A stretch of DNA of 64,000 bases from Nitrosomonas halophila (GTDB lineage: Bacteria > Pseudomonadota > Gammaproteobacteria > Burkholderiales > Nitrosomonadaceae), in NCBI RefSeq assembly GCF_900107165.1, contig NZ_FNOY01000004.1:1-64000 (forward strand), in the 5' to 3' direction. Numbering within the stretch: the first letter of the stretch is position 1; every line of letters starts with the position of its first letter. A program made the position numbers and the translations under genes. The notes beneath the pieces were generated by a model, which worked only from the letters and a program-made list of their open reading frames with translations, was not told the origin of the DNA and made no database searches. Below, one piece after another: positions 26,624 to 36,222 of this stretch.

Positions 26624-27520
26624 TCAGGCCCCTCGGGAAGCGAAGACTCCGGTCGATAGATAACGGTCTCCCCGGTCACAGACGATGAAAACAATGACCG
26701 CGTCGCTGACCCGAGCTGAAACCTTCAGTGCAGCAGCCAGCGCACCGCCAGAAGAAATGCCGGTAAAGATGCCTTCCTCCCGCGCCAAACGGAGCGTCAT
26801 CTCCTCGGCTTCCTGTTGGGACACCAGCAGGACACGGTCGACCAGCTCCGGCTTGTAAATTTTTGGCAGATAAGCTTCCGGCCACTTGCGTATCCCTGGA
26901 ATCTGGGCACCTTCCTGCGGCTGGACACCGACAATCTCTATCTCCGGATTCTTTTCCATGAAGTATCTGGCGCACCCCATGATGGTGCCAGTTGTGCCCA
27001 TGCTGCTTACAAAATGCGTAATCCGGCCGTCGGTCTCATGCCAAATCTCGGGAGCTGTTCCTTCATAATGGGCCAATGGATTATCAGGATTGGCAAACTG
27101 ATCGAGAATGATGCCCTGACCGGCATCACGCATTTGTTCGGCGGTATCGCGGGCCTGTTCCATGCTGCCCTCTTTGGGCGTCAGAATGATTTCAGCGCCA
27201 AATGCAGACATCACCTGACGCCGCTCCACACTTTGATTCTCCGGCATCACCAGGATCATTCGATACCCCATCATCGCGGCCGTCATGGCCAGCGCTATCC
27301 CAGTATTCCCGCTGGTTGCCTCGATCAGCGTATCGCCTGGTTTGATGTCGCCTCGTTGCTGCGCACGCATGATCATGGAAAAAGCCGGTCTGTCTTTGAC
27401 CGAGCCAGCTGGGTTATTGCCTTCCAGTTTGGCTAAGATGACATTCCCGGTATCTCCAGATATGCGTTTGAGTTTGACCAGGGGCGTATGGCCGACGAAA
27501 TTCTGGATAGTCTTATACAT
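26624..27520 (-). CDS. cysM: Cysteine synthase B (O-acetylserine/thiosulfate type)
   Basis: The 298-residue PLP enzyme makes cysteine from O-acetylserine and sulfide, or S-sulfocysteine from thiosulfate. The PLP Lys is in GSVKDRPA (near residue 41), the substrate loop is TSGNTGIAL, and the phosphate loop is GTTGT. The CysM-specific segment VQPQEGAQIPGIRKWPEAYLP distinguishes it from CysK. The start is set at MYKTIQNFVGHTP; the nine-codon upstream extension is not conserved. Confidence 0.94.
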   Translation of the reverse strand: MYKTIQNFVGHTPLVKLKRISGDTGNVILAKLEGNNPAGSVKDRPAFSMIMRAQQRGDIKPGDTLIEATSGNTGIALAMTAAMMGYRMILVMPENQSVERRQVMSAFGAEIILTPKEGSMEQARDTAEQMRDAGQGIILDQFANPDNPLAHYEGTAPEIWHETDGRITHFVSSMGTTGTIMGCARYFMEKNPEIEIVGVQPQEGAQIPGIRKWPEAYLPKIYKPELVDRVLLVSQQEAEEMTLRLAREEGIFTGISSGGALAAALKVSARVSDAVIVFIVCDRGDRYLSTGVFASRGA

Positions 27521-27600
27521 AAGCCAAGCATAGACAGTTATGAACAAAACCTGATTATCTCACAGATAAACCCATACATCCGCTCTACAGTTGAATCAGA

Positions 27601-27632
27601 AAGCCCCCCATGACTTTCATCATGCGGGGCTT
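27601..27632 (-). terminator. Hairpin terminator after the comEA-like gene
   Basis: On the reverse strand, AAGCCCCGCATGA pairs with TCATGGGGGGCTT (one mismatch) around a short loop and is followed by TCTGATTC. It is about 50 bases past the stop of the comEA-like gene and in front of cysM. Confidence 0.65.
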
Positions 27633-27682
27633 ATTCACAAAAGATTGTTGATCGTATCAGGTTTGCTATTCTGACTGGAGAA

Positions 27683-27970
27683 TCATTGCGTTTCCATCGC
27701 TTGGTCAATCACACTGCCATCCTGAGTCGTTATTTGATCGCCAAGCTGTCTGATCATACCGGCGCCAATTCCATTGACACTGGCTAAATCCTCGATTGAC
27801 TGGAACAAACCATGCTTGTTACGGTGTTCGATGATCGCTTTTGCCTTGACTGGCCCTATCCCTTTCAACGCTTCAAGATCGGACTGGGTGGCGGTATTGA
27901 TATTGACTGCAGCAAAAACCGGGATATTGAAAACAAAAAGTGCCAGGAAAACCAGAAAAACTTTTTTCAT
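27683..27970 (-). CDS. ComEA-like helix-hairpin-helix DNA-binding protein
   Basis: The 95-residue exported protein has a signal peptide (MKKVFLVFLALFVFNIPVFA) and a single ComEA-type helix-hairpin-helix domain: VNINTATQSDLEALKGIGPVKAKAI, then FQSIEDLASVNGIG. Small ComEA proteins bind double-stranded DNA in the periplasm during natural uptake. GGAG precedes the ATG at 27970. No other competence gene is nearby. Confidence 0.9.
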   Translation of the reverse strand: MKKVFLVFLALFVFNIPVFAAVNINTATQSDLEALKGIGPVKAKAIIEHRNKHGLFQSIEDLASVNGIGAGMIRQLGDQITTQDGSVIDQAMETQ

Positions 27971-28158
27971 AGTGATCTCCATTCAGAAAAAAATGTTAAA
28001 GAACAACGTTCTTCTCACTCTACGATCTATTTTTTTCACGCCGCTGAAACTACTTGGTTCAACCGGCAGTGAAAATCAATCATCGGCACATTTTTTTTCT
28101 GACTTTAGTCAAATTGCTGTCGTGATACGCAAAACCGTTTGCTACGCGCGACTGGCGA

Positions 28159-30012
28159 TTATTTGCAAGCCTCCATCGCCAGTTCCAGTGCCAGCCAATC
28201 TTCCTCGAGTTGTTCAATTTTAGCTTCGAGTTCCTGGCGCCGCTGATTGAGCCGGGCAATCTTCTCCGACTGTGAATCGGTATACGTCGCCGGATCGGCC
28301 AATTGGTGATTGATGGCGGCCAATTCTGCTTGGGCAGCAGACAAAGACACATCCAGCTTGGTCTGCCTGGATTGCAGCGCCTTTTTGTTGGGGCGTGGCG
28401 CAGGCTTGCGAATCACCTTGGCAGGTTTGGATTTATCCGCCACCAGCGCGCCACGGCCCTCCAACCATTGCCTGTAATCTTCCAGGTCACCCTCGAAGGG
28501 CCGCGCCTCCCCATCCGCTACCAGCCACAGCTCATCCGCCACGGCCCGGATCAGGCTGCGGTCATGCGAAACCAACACAACCGCACCCGTATATTCCTCG
28601 AGCGCCAATGTCAATGCATCACGCATATCCAGATCAAGGTGATTGGTTGGCTCATCCAGCAAGAGCAAATGGGGTTGCTGGAATGCTAGCAACGCAAACG
28701 CCAATCGGCTTTTCTCGCCCCCGGAGAATGTGGCCACCGGCCGATTTTCCTCATCTCCCGCCAGGCCAAAGCGTCCCAGATAAGTTCTCAGATCAAGCTC
28801 CGTTTGCTTGGGTGCCAGCTGCTGCATATGCTGCAATGGTGTCAAGTCGCCGCTGAGATGTTCCAATTGATGCTGGGCAAAATAGCCGGTGCGTATATCC
28901 GGATGGATACTTACGCGGCCAGAAACCGGCTGAAGTTCGCCTATCAGCAGTTTAATCAACGTCGACTTACCCGCGCCATTCGGCCCCATGAGCGCAACAC
29001 GTGCACCGGCACGCAAGACGAGATTGGCGTCTGTGAATATTTTATGGCCGTCATAGCTGAAACTCGCGCCCTCAGCCTGCAGCAATAAATCCGGCCCGCG
29101 CTCCGGGGCCTCGAGTTTCAACCGATATTGTTCCGTCCCGTCCTGCACGGGTGTAATCCGCACCAGGCGCTCCAGCGCCTTGATACGGCTTTGCGCTTGT
29201 TTGGCTTTGGTTGCCTTGGCACGGAAGCGGCGCACAAAATCTTCCATATGCGCAATCTGCCGCTGCTGTTGCTGGAATGCCTGGGCTTGTTGCGCAATGC
29301 GCTCTGCCCGTGCCTGTTCGAAGTCATCGTAATGGCCACTGTAGGTATCCAGCGTGCGATCATGAATATGCGCAATACGATTGACGCAGGCATTCAGAAA
29401 TTCGCGATCATGCGAGACCATGATCAAGCTACCCGGATAACGCGCCAGGTATTGTTCCAGCCACATAATGGCTTCCAGGTCGAGGTGATTGGTTGGTTCA
29501 TCCAGGAGCAGCAAATCTGCGCGGCACATCAGTGCCCGCGCGAGATTGAGACGCATCCGCCATCCACCAGAAAAATTCCTGACCGGCTGACCCAGTGCTT
29601 CCTGAGAAAACCCCAGTCCATTCAACAGCTGCGCCGCACGCGCTTGCGCACCATAACCATCGATGGCCTCGAAGCGATGCTGCGCTTCAAACCAGTCAGA
29701 ATCATGCGAATCGCGTGCCAATATCTCTTGCAACCGGCGCAATTCCAGATCGCCATCCAGCACGAAAGCCAGTGCAGACTGATCGGAAGCCATAATCTCC
29801 TGCTCAACGGAAGTAATCGTCTTGCCGGCTTGCAGCGCAATCTCGCCCTGTTCGGGCAGCGCCTCGCCTTTTATCAAGCGAAACAGCGTCGATTTACCGC
29901 AACCATTCTTGCCGACCAAACCAATCCGCTGGCCGGAGAAGACCTGCAAGTTGATCTCATGCAACAGGGGAGCACCGTTTTGCAGAAAAGTAAGATTGCG
30001 AATTGTAAGCAT
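28159..30012 (-). CDS. ABC-F family ATPase, YheS type
   Basis: The 617-residue soluble protein has two ABC domains joined by a basic linker. It has two Walker A motifs (GKNGCGKST near 36 and GPNGAGKST near 347), two signatures (FSGGWRMRLNLARAL and FSGGEKSRLAF), two Walker B motifs ending DEPTNHLD, and a coiled-coil C-terminus (about 545-610). No membrane segment is present. ABC-F proteins act on the ribosome rather than in transport; length and C-terminal coil fit the YheS subgroup better than Uup or EttA. Confidence 0.92.
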   Translation of the reverse strand: MLTIRNLTFLQNGAPLLHEINLQVFSGQRIGLVGKNGCGKSTLFRLIKGEALPEQGEIALQAGKTITSVEQEIMASDQSALAFVLDGDLELRRLQEILARDSHDSDWFEAQHRFEAIDGYGAQARAAQLLNGLGFSQEALGQPVRNFSGGWRMRLNLARALMCRADLLLLDEPTNHLDLEAIMWLEQYLARYPGSLIMVSHDREFLNACVNRIAHIHDRTLDTYSGHYDDFEQARAERIAQQAQAFQQQQRQIAHMEDFVRRFRAKATKAKQAQSRIKALERLVRITPVQDGTEQYRLKLEAPERGPDLLLQAEGASFSYDGHKIFTDANLVLRAGARVALMGPNGAGKSTLIKLLIGELQPVSGRVSIHPDIRTGYFAQHQLEHLSGDLTPLQHMQQLAPKQTELDLRTYLGRFGLAGDEENRPVATFSGGEKSRLAFALLAFQQPHLLLLDEPTNHLDLDMRDALTLALEEYTGAVVLVSHDRSLIRAVADELWLVADGEARPFEGDLEDYRQWLEGRGALVADKSKPAKVIRKPAPRPNKKALQSRQTKLDVSLSAAQAELAAINHQLADPATYTDSQSEKIARLNQRRQELEAKIEQLEEDWLALELAMEACK

Positions 30013-30725
30013 GACTGAATGTAAAGATTAGGTTCGTTAAGCGCGACCCATCCTGGCGCAAGTAAAGCTTGAAAGAAAACTCATTCGACGCTATTTAAGG
30101 CATCATCGACCGGGCTTATGATGAAAGAGGCAACAGGAAGTATCATGGAGCGTCCCATCGCAGCAGGGTGCGTTGACACACCGCAAAACGATGACGGGTC
30201 GGGTTATTATGCGTAGATCAGCCTATTCTCGGATAGCCTCCTAGTCTGAATGAAACAGGAGCCAGAGCGATCCATCAAACGGCTTATTATGATGTTTTGC
30301 TTGCCAATTTTGCCTGATATTGCCCAAACAATCCACACCCGTCATTCAGCAGCAAACAACCGGCAACCCGCCATGAACAACTCCGGGACAACACATGGCC
30401 AGTGGTTCTTGAAAGACAAATCCATTTGCTCAAAATTTCAGCAAATTGCCAAATGGCTTTCTAAAACAGGGTGTTAGTATGCGCATCACCAAACAACACA
30501 CAAACTTATCCACAGGAATTGTGGACATATTGCAGCAGCCCAGTCCTGCGAAATTCATTGATGCCATGCAAGAACCGGCAAGCACCGGATCGCTGTGACA
30601 TCCCCCGACCTGCAATTAATGGAATCAATCGGCCTCTCCCCAAGAGCCAATTCCATTCAGATCGATACCATGACATACTGTTTGCTGGTCAAGCCCATAC
30701 TTCCATACTTCTGAAGGAATGACAT
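30013..30725. other. 713-base spacer with a MITE end fragment
   Basis: No coding sequence is supported. At 30223-30242 there is a solitary copy of the right end of the GGAGGCTGTCC repeat family (CTATTCTCGGATAGCCTCC plus T), without the left half. Other open frames here are short, lack ribosome binding sites and match no family that I know. Confidence 0.6.
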
Positions 30726-31226
30726 ATGTTGCTGATTAAATGGTGCCTCATCCTCATCGCTGTGATCGTACTGGTTACCGTCCTGGCGGGCCAGTCAGGG
30801 TTATTCAAGGGCAACAGACCCGGCGATCTGGGCGTTCGCGACGGCAAACTCAAGCCCCCCGCTGCCACACCCAATAGCGTCACGAGTCAGGCCAAACTCT
30901 ATCCGGAACACCCGCAACAAGGCTATGCCGATATTTCTCCTTTGGCCGTATATGGTGACGGACAGAATACACTGGGTTTGATCAAGGCAATCATTGAAGC
31001 CACTGCCGGCGCACAACTTATCGAAAGCCAATCCGATTATCTCTATGCCCAATTCACGACCCCTTTACTGAAATTCGTGGATGATGCGGAATTCTGGTTC
31101 GACCCCAATAGCAATGTTATTCATGTACGCTCCGCCTCGCGTCTCGGCAGGAGTGATCTGGGCGTCAATCGCAGACGTATCGAAACAATACGCCAACAGC
31201 TTGATGCCTTAGCGACCCCATCCTGA
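30726..31226 (+). CDS. DUF1499 domain protein, membrane-anchored
   Basis: The 166-residue protein has one N-terminal transmembrane helix (about 5-24) and a DUF1499 domain (PF07386), recognised by NRPGDLGVRDGKLKPP near 30, IEATAGAQLIESQSDYLYAQFTTPLLKFVDDAEFW in the middle and VIHVRSASRLGRSDLGVNRRRIE near the end. AAGGAA precedes the ATG. The function of the family is unknown. The penicillin acylase gene follows 113 bases later. Confidence 0.88.
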   Translation: MLLIKWCLILIAVIVLVTVLAGQSGLFKGNRPGDLGVRDGKLKPPAATPNSVTSQAKLYPEHPQQGYADISPLAVYGDGQNTLGLIKAIIEATAGAQLIESQSDYLYAQFTTPLLKFVDDAEFWFDPNSNVIHVRSASRLGRSDLGVNRRRIETIRQQLDALATPS

Positions 31227-31339
31227 GCGCTTATCATGCAAACGGATTGCGTCAAAACTGCAAATAATGGCTCAATGATCCTGTTCATCGTTGTCATGCC
31301 TTTCAGCTTGTTCAACCTGATATTCCAAAGTGTGACAAC

Positions 31340-33724
31340 ATGTTGCGCAGACTTCTGATCTTTTTGTTTGCCCTGGCGATGGCCAGTCTGGTCCTCATCT
31401 GGCTACTCCTGCAAGGCAGTCTACCCGCTTATGAAGGGAAGCACCCCCTTGCTGGCCTGCTCAGCACCGTAGCAGCCGAGCGAGATGCGTTGGGCAGTGT
31501 TACCTTGCGCGCCGAAAACCGTTCCGATCTGGCGCGCAGCCTGGGTTTCATTCATGCGCAAGAACGTTTCTTCGAAATGGATCTGCTGCGTCGTCAAGCT
31601 GCGGGCGAACTGGCGGAACTATTTGGTGCTGTGGCATTACCGGCTGATCGCAGAAATCGCGCACACCGCATGCGGGCGCGTGTCCGTGCCATGCTGGCGG
31701 AATTACCCGATGATCAGCGTGACCTGCTCGCTGCTTATCGGGATGGCGTCAATCAAGGACTGGACAGCTTGCAGGTACGCCCATTCGGATACCTGCTGAC
31801 ACAAACCACTCCGCACCCCTGGCGCAGCGAGGACAGTTTGTTAGTCGTCATAGCGATGTACATGACACTGCAGGAGGGCAGTATTGATCGCGAGCTGGGG
31901 CTTTCAGTCATGCATGCGGCGTTGCCGGAGTCAGCCTATCGGTTTCTGGTTGCCAGTGGCGGTGAATGGGATGCGCCGCTGAATGGCAACAAATTCAAAT
32001 GGCCCCCTCATCCTGCAATGACTGATATCGATTTGCGCGCACTCGATCAGCATCTTATCCAGGACATAGATTTTGAGGAAGTGCCTGCTGCGGGCAGCAA
32101 TAGCTTTGCCGTGGCGGGAGAGCTGGCGACAAATGGCGCATTGGTAGCAAACGATCTACATTTGCCCTTACGAGCACCCAGTTTATGGTTCCGCACGCGC
32201 CTGATTTATCCAGACCCCGCGCAACCGCACCAAAGCATTGATATTAACGGTGTCAGTCTGCCTGGTACCCCGGCCATAGTTGTTGGCGCCAATCGGCATA
32301 TCGCATGGGGCTTTACCAATGCGTATGGGGATTTTGCCGATTGGGTGAGAATCACGCTTGATCCAGCCGACGCCTCCCGTTACTACAATCATGGCCAGTG
32401 GAAAACCCTCTCGACCCAGCGGGAAACATTGCGCGTAAACGGTGCGCCTGATGAAACGCTGGAAATCCATGAAACGGAATGGGGACCCATCCTGGCCAGG
32501 GATCATGACGGCGCACCGCTGGCACTGGCCTGGGCAGCACACCGGCCAGGCGCCGTCAATCTCGACCTCATCGAACTTGAACGGACGACCAGTGCCGACC
32601 AAGCCGCCACCATCGCACAGAAAGCAGGCATTCCGGCACAAAATTTCATTGTCGGTGATCGACAGGGGAACATTGCCTGGACAATCGGTGGCCGCATACC
32701 TGCACGCATGGGTGACTACGACTTCAGTCTACCGGCAAACTGGGGCAGCCAGCCAATCGGTTGGAATGGCTGGCTTGACCACACGCATTACCCGCTGATC
32801 AAGAACCCGCCGGGCATGCGCCTCTGGAATGGAAACTCGAGAATGATCGATGGTGATTTGCTTGATCGGCTGGGTGACGGTGGTTATGAACTGGGCGCAC
32901 GCAGTAAGCAAATCCGTGACCAATTGCATGCACGCGACCATTTTTTGCCCACTGATCTGCTCGCAATTCAACTGGATAGCCGCGCACTGCTGCTCACCCG
33001 CTGGAAACACTTGCTTGAGCAAACGCTACAAAATACGCCTTCCACTGCAGTTTGGCGCGTGGAAATAGAGCAAGCGTTGCGCGACTGGGATGGCCAGGCC
33101 TCGCCCCACTCTGTCGCCTACCGGGTCGTTCGCGATTTTCGTCATGAGGTCATGAGACACACATTGAGCGGCTTTACCGCCATGATCAAACTGAAATTTC
33201 CAGATTTCATGCCCCCACGCTTGAGCCAGGCCGAGCATGCCGTGTGGAAACTGATTGAACAGCAACCACCACACTTGCTGCCACCTGGCCACGACAATTG
33301 GAATGGCTTGCTGGCAGCATGCGCAAAACATATTGCGAAACAAATGCTAACCCGGCCTGGCGGCATTGCCGCGCACACTTGGGGAGAGCAGAATACCGCT
33401 GAAATCCGGCATCCACTCAGCCGCGCCCTGCCGGCGTGGATCGCAAAGTGGCTGGACATGCCGGCAGATCCCATGCCTGGCGATCACCACATGCCACGTG
33501 TGCAAGTGAAAAGCTTCGGCGCCTCACTCCGTTTTGTCGTCACCCCCGGCCAGGAGGAATCCGGATTCTTTCACATGCCTGGCGGGCAAAGCGGCCATCC
33601 TCTCTCTCCCTACTATGGCAGCGGCCACCATGACTGGGCAACTGGAAACAGCAGCGCTTTTTTACCAGGTCCACCTGAACGGACACTGCAACTCTATCCC
33701 CCGAGTATGATTCCACATCCATAG
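31340..33724 (+). CDS. Penicillin acylase family amidohydrolase (Ntn hydrolase)
   Basis: The 794-residue precursor has an N-terminal hydrophobic segment (about 5-25) that exports it. It has an alpha-chain region with FIHAQERFFEMDLLRRQAAGELAELFG, and a self-cleavage site at G/SNSFAVAG (nucleophile Ser near 253). The beta chain contains NDLHLPLRAPSLWFRTRLIY and PSLWF-type substrate-site residues. The family (PF01804) hydrolyses amide bonds of beta-lactams, acyl-homoserine lactones or N-acyl amino acids. An AHL or N-acyl amino acid substrate is plausible beside so many acyltransferases, but is not shown. Confidence 0.9.
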   Translation: MLRRLLIFLFALAMASLVLIWLLLQGSLPAYEGKHPLAGLLSTVAAERDALGSVTLRAENRSDLARSLGFIHAQERFFEMDLLRRQAAGELAELFGAVALPADRRNRAHRMRARVRAMLAELPDDQRDLLAAYRDGVNQGLDSLQVRPFGYLLTQTTPHPWRSEDSLLVVIAMYMTLQEGSIDRELGLSVMHAALPESAYRFLVASGGEWDAPLNGNKFKWPPHPAMTDIDLRALDQHLIQDIDFEEVPAAGSNSFAVAGELATNGALVANDLHLPLRAPSLWFRTRLIYPDPAQPHQSIDINGVSLPGTPAIVVGANRHIAWGFTNAYGDFADWVRITLDPADASRYYNHGQWKTLSTQRETLRVNGAPDETLEIHETEWGPILARDHDGAPLALAWAAHRPGAVNLDLIELERTTSADQAATIAQKAGIPAQNFIVGDRQGNIAWTIGGRIPARMGDYDFSLPANWGSQPIGWNGWLDHTHYPLIKNPPGMRLWNGNSRMIDGDLLDRLGDGGYELGARSKQIRDQLHARDHFLPTDLLAIQLDSRALLLTRWKHLLEQTLQNTPSTAVWRVEIEQALRDWDGQASPHSVAYRVVRDFRHEVMRHTLSGFTAMIKLKFPDFMPPRLSQAEHAVWKLIEQQPPHLLPPGHDNWNGLLAACAKHIAKQMLTRPGGIAAHTWGEQNTAEIRHPLSRALPAWIAKWLDMPADPMPGDHHMPRVQVKSFGASLRFVVTPGQEESGFFHMPGGQSGHPLSPYYGSGHHDWATGNSSAFLPGPPERTLQLYPPSMIPHP

Positions 33725-33739
33725 AAAGGACTATCTCCC

Positions 33740-34234
33740 ATGAAAAAAATCTCTTTGATCGCTACGGGCCTGCTGTCTGTGATGCTCTCCGCTTCCATCC
33801 TGGCCAGCGATCCGGATACGCGACAAACACTTCAGCTCAATGCCATGCAGCGGCACCATATCCTCTCCGAAATGCGCGCGCTGTTACAGGGCACGCAGGC
33901 GATCATACAGTCACTGAGCGAAGAGGATATGGCGGCAGTCGCCAAGCATGCGCGTGCACTGGGCACAACCATGCCACATAAAGGGGAAAACCATCTTCGC
34001 TCGGTGCTGCCCGAAGCTTTCATGAAAATGGGCATGAGTGTACACCATGGCTTTGATCAAATCGCAGCTGAGGCCGAATCCACCAACAATGCGGGTGCCA
34101 TTCAAAAACGGCTGAGTGATACCATGCAAACCTGTGTCGCTTGTCACGCAGCCTACCAAATTCGGGTCGAGCGCTCCGCCCAGGGCAGCCAGGCGCATCC
34201 GCCACATGGCAAGCACAGAAGAGAGGCTGAATAA
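33740..34234 (+). CDS. Periplasmic monoheme cytochrome c (c-prime/c556-like)
   Basis: The 164-residue protein has a signal peptide (about 1-22, ending ILA) and a helical body with a single CVACH heme-binding motif near residue 131, close to the C-terminus. That is the arrangement of class II cytochromes (c-prime, c556). AAAGGA stands before the ATG, 15 bases after the acylase stop, so the genes may be cotranscribed. The tail is His- and Arg-rich. Its redox partner is unknown. Confidence 0.85.
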   Translation: MKKISLIATGLLSVMLSASILASDPDTRQTLQLNAMQRHHILSEMRALLQGTQAIIQSLSEEDMAAVAKHARALGTTMPHKGENHLRSVLPEAFMKMGMSVHHGFDQIAAEAESTNNAGAIQKRLSDTMQTCVACHAAYQIRVERSAQGSQAHPPHGKHRREAE

Positions 34235-34546
34235 ACCCGGAGTATTCAGTTGCCTGCTATTCTAGATAACCAATAGAATAGCGAAGTAATCGGCCGGATG
34301 CCGCAAATCGCGCCGAAGAAACACAAAGTAGCTAGCTTATGGCAAAGTGAGATGTGGCGCTGCAAAAGACCGATATAGCAATGGTGCATATTGCCCGTAG
34401 AATAGCGTGGTCATGGGTGACGTTATCGACATTGGTGAATCGACTCGGCGGATTATAGCCGCAGGGACGATATCCCGTTTGAGAGAGTGAGCAAGACAAC
34501 GTACCCGATGCAGCGCCCCATTTCACAACGAATGATGGAGCAAACC

Positions 34547-35908
34547 ATGCCAAGATGCAATCGCACGATCAAGCTTAAGCCGGGCAAATCGCGGACTGCC
34601 CTGACCATCACCCACCCCAATGCAGCCGGCATCGACATTGGCAGCGCCTCTCACTTTGTTGTCGTGCCACCTGACCGGGATGATGAGCCGGTACGGGAGT
34701 TTCCGAGTTTCACGGATGATCTTAATGCCTTGGCCGACTGGCTTGACGCCTGCGGCGTAGATACAGTTGCCATGGAATCCACGGGTGTGAACTGGATTCC
34801 CTTGTTCGAATTACTGGAGTCGCGCGGTTTCACCGTATTGTTAGTCAACGCACGTCATGTCAAGAACGTCTCGGGCCGTAAATCCGATGTACTTGATTGT
34901 CAATGGCTGCAACAGCTCATGACCTATGGCTTGCTTCGTGGCGCATTTCGTCCGTCTGATGAAGTATGTGTATTGCGCTCGCTGTGGCGCCAGCGAGGAA
35001 TGCTCCTGAAAACCCAGGGGCGTCATGTGCAGCACATGCAAAAAGCGCTTACGCAAATGAATATTCAACTCGCCAACGTTATCTCCGACGTCGTGGGAGA
35101 AACAGGGCAGAAGATTCTGCGCGCCATTGTTGCTGGCGAGCGAGATGGGCAGGTATTGGCCGCAATAAAAAATATACGTATCCGCGCCAGCGAGGACGAG
35201 ATTGCCAAAAGCCTGCAAGGCAACTGGCGTACCGAACACCTGTTTGCGCTTAAACAGGCACTCGCCATGTTCGACTTTATCGGTTTGCAACTGGCCGAGT
35301 GTGATCGAGAAATTGAAACCCAATTGAAAAGCTTGCAAGTACATGATGGTGAGCCACCCAAAAGCAAGAAGCGCAGTCGTCCCCGCAACGCACCAAAGTT
35401 TGATCTACGTACGCAACTGTACAGGATGTGTGGCGTAGATCTCACGCGCATTGATGGTATCGATGTCACTACCGCACTCGCGGTAATCTCTGAGACCGGA
35501 GCAGACATGACCCGTTTTACAACGGTCGGCCGTTTCACGAGTTGGCTGGGACTGTGTCCGGGTACCAAGATTACCGGCGGCAAAGTGATGAGCGGCAAGA
35601 CCAAACGGGTAACCAACCGCGCGGCCCAAGCCTTGAAGCTGGCCGCGGCGGCATTGCGCAGCAGCAAATCTGCGCTAGGTGCGTACTTCCGAAGAATGTG
35701 TGCGCGCATGGACAAGCCCAAAGCTGTGACTGCGGCTGCACACAAACTGGCGCGGCTAATTTACACGATGCTCACTAAAGGTGAGGAATATACCGATCGA
35801 GGCCAGGATTATTACGAGGAACGATACCGCCAGCGTGTATTGCGGAATCTGGCTCATCGTGCTGAGGAAATGGGAATGAAACTCGTTGTTAATGAAAATC
35901 TATCTTAA
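34547..35908 (+). CDS. IS110-family transposase
   Basis: The 453-residue enzyme has the N-terminal DEDD RuvC-like domain of IS110 recombinases (AGIDIGSASH with the first Asp, MESTGVNW with Glu, KSDVLDCQWLQ with Asp) and the C-terminal Tnp_20 domain (LCPGTKITGGK, then SALGAYFRR with the conserved Ser). GGAG precedes the ATG at 34547; a GTG further upstream (34487) is less likely. IS110 elements integrate with a guide (bridge) RNA encoded in a non-coding end. The 310 bases before the gene contain no other gene and could hold it. The exact element ends are not visible. Confidence 0.92.
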   Translation: MPRCNRTIKLKPGKSRTALTITHPNAAGIDIGSASHFVVVPPDRDDEPVREFPSFTDDLNALADWLDACGVDTVAMESTGVNWIPLFELLESRGFTVLLVNARHVKNVSGRKSDVLDCQWLQQLMTYGLLRGAFRPSDEVCVLRSLWRQRGMLLKTQGRHVQHMQKALTQMNIQLANVISDVVGETGQKILRAIVAGERDGQVLAAIKNIRIRASEDEIAKSLQGNWRTEHLFALKQALAMFDFIGLQLAECDREIETQLKSLQVHDGEPPKSKKRSRPRNAPKFDLRTQLYRMCGVDLTRIDGIDVTTALAVISETGADMTRFTTVGRFTSWLGLCPGTKITGGKVMSGKTKRVTNRAAQALKLAAAALRSSKSALGAYFRRMCARMDKPKAVTAAAHKLARLIYTMLTKGEEYTDRGQDYYEERYRQRVLRNLAHRAEEMGMKLVVNENLS

Positions 35909-36010
35909 ATATGTTGTGTTAAATCAGTTGCTTGGGAGGTGTTTCTTGAGAGCATTAACTGCTGGAGAAAACGCTTAGGCACCTGAAAGCGTTGCAAGGA
36001 TTTTTGATCC

Positions 36011-36043
36011 TTAGGGCTCGATAATGAAAATAACGGGCCCTTA
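36011..36043. mobile_element. Collapsed remnant of a TTA-flanked GGGCTCG inverted-repeat element
   Basis: TTA-GGGCTCG, 14 bases with the same ATAATGAA-like start, then CGGGCCC-TTA. Both ends match the 267-bp element at 40592-40858, including the flanking TTA duplication, but the interior is gone. It lies between the IS110 element and prsR, in a 314-base stretch without a gene. Confidence 0.55.
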
Positions 36044-36222
36044 CGTAAACGTCTTATCCTATGCGTTTATACACCGGCAGAGGAATTTCCCCGCTTGCAA
36101 ACAGGATTCAACCATTAATTTTCATGGAAACATGTCGATAAAACTTACACACCGTTTCAACAAACATTGAAGCGCTTCTGCAAAATCGCCATGTTGGCTG
36201 GCGCTACACGATTTCTTACAGC

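Noticed and set aside
30250-30477. 75-residue frame in the spacer before the DUF1499 gene
   Set aside because: No ribosome binding site, no recognisable domain or signal, and it abuts a MITE fragment; it reads like spacer DNA.
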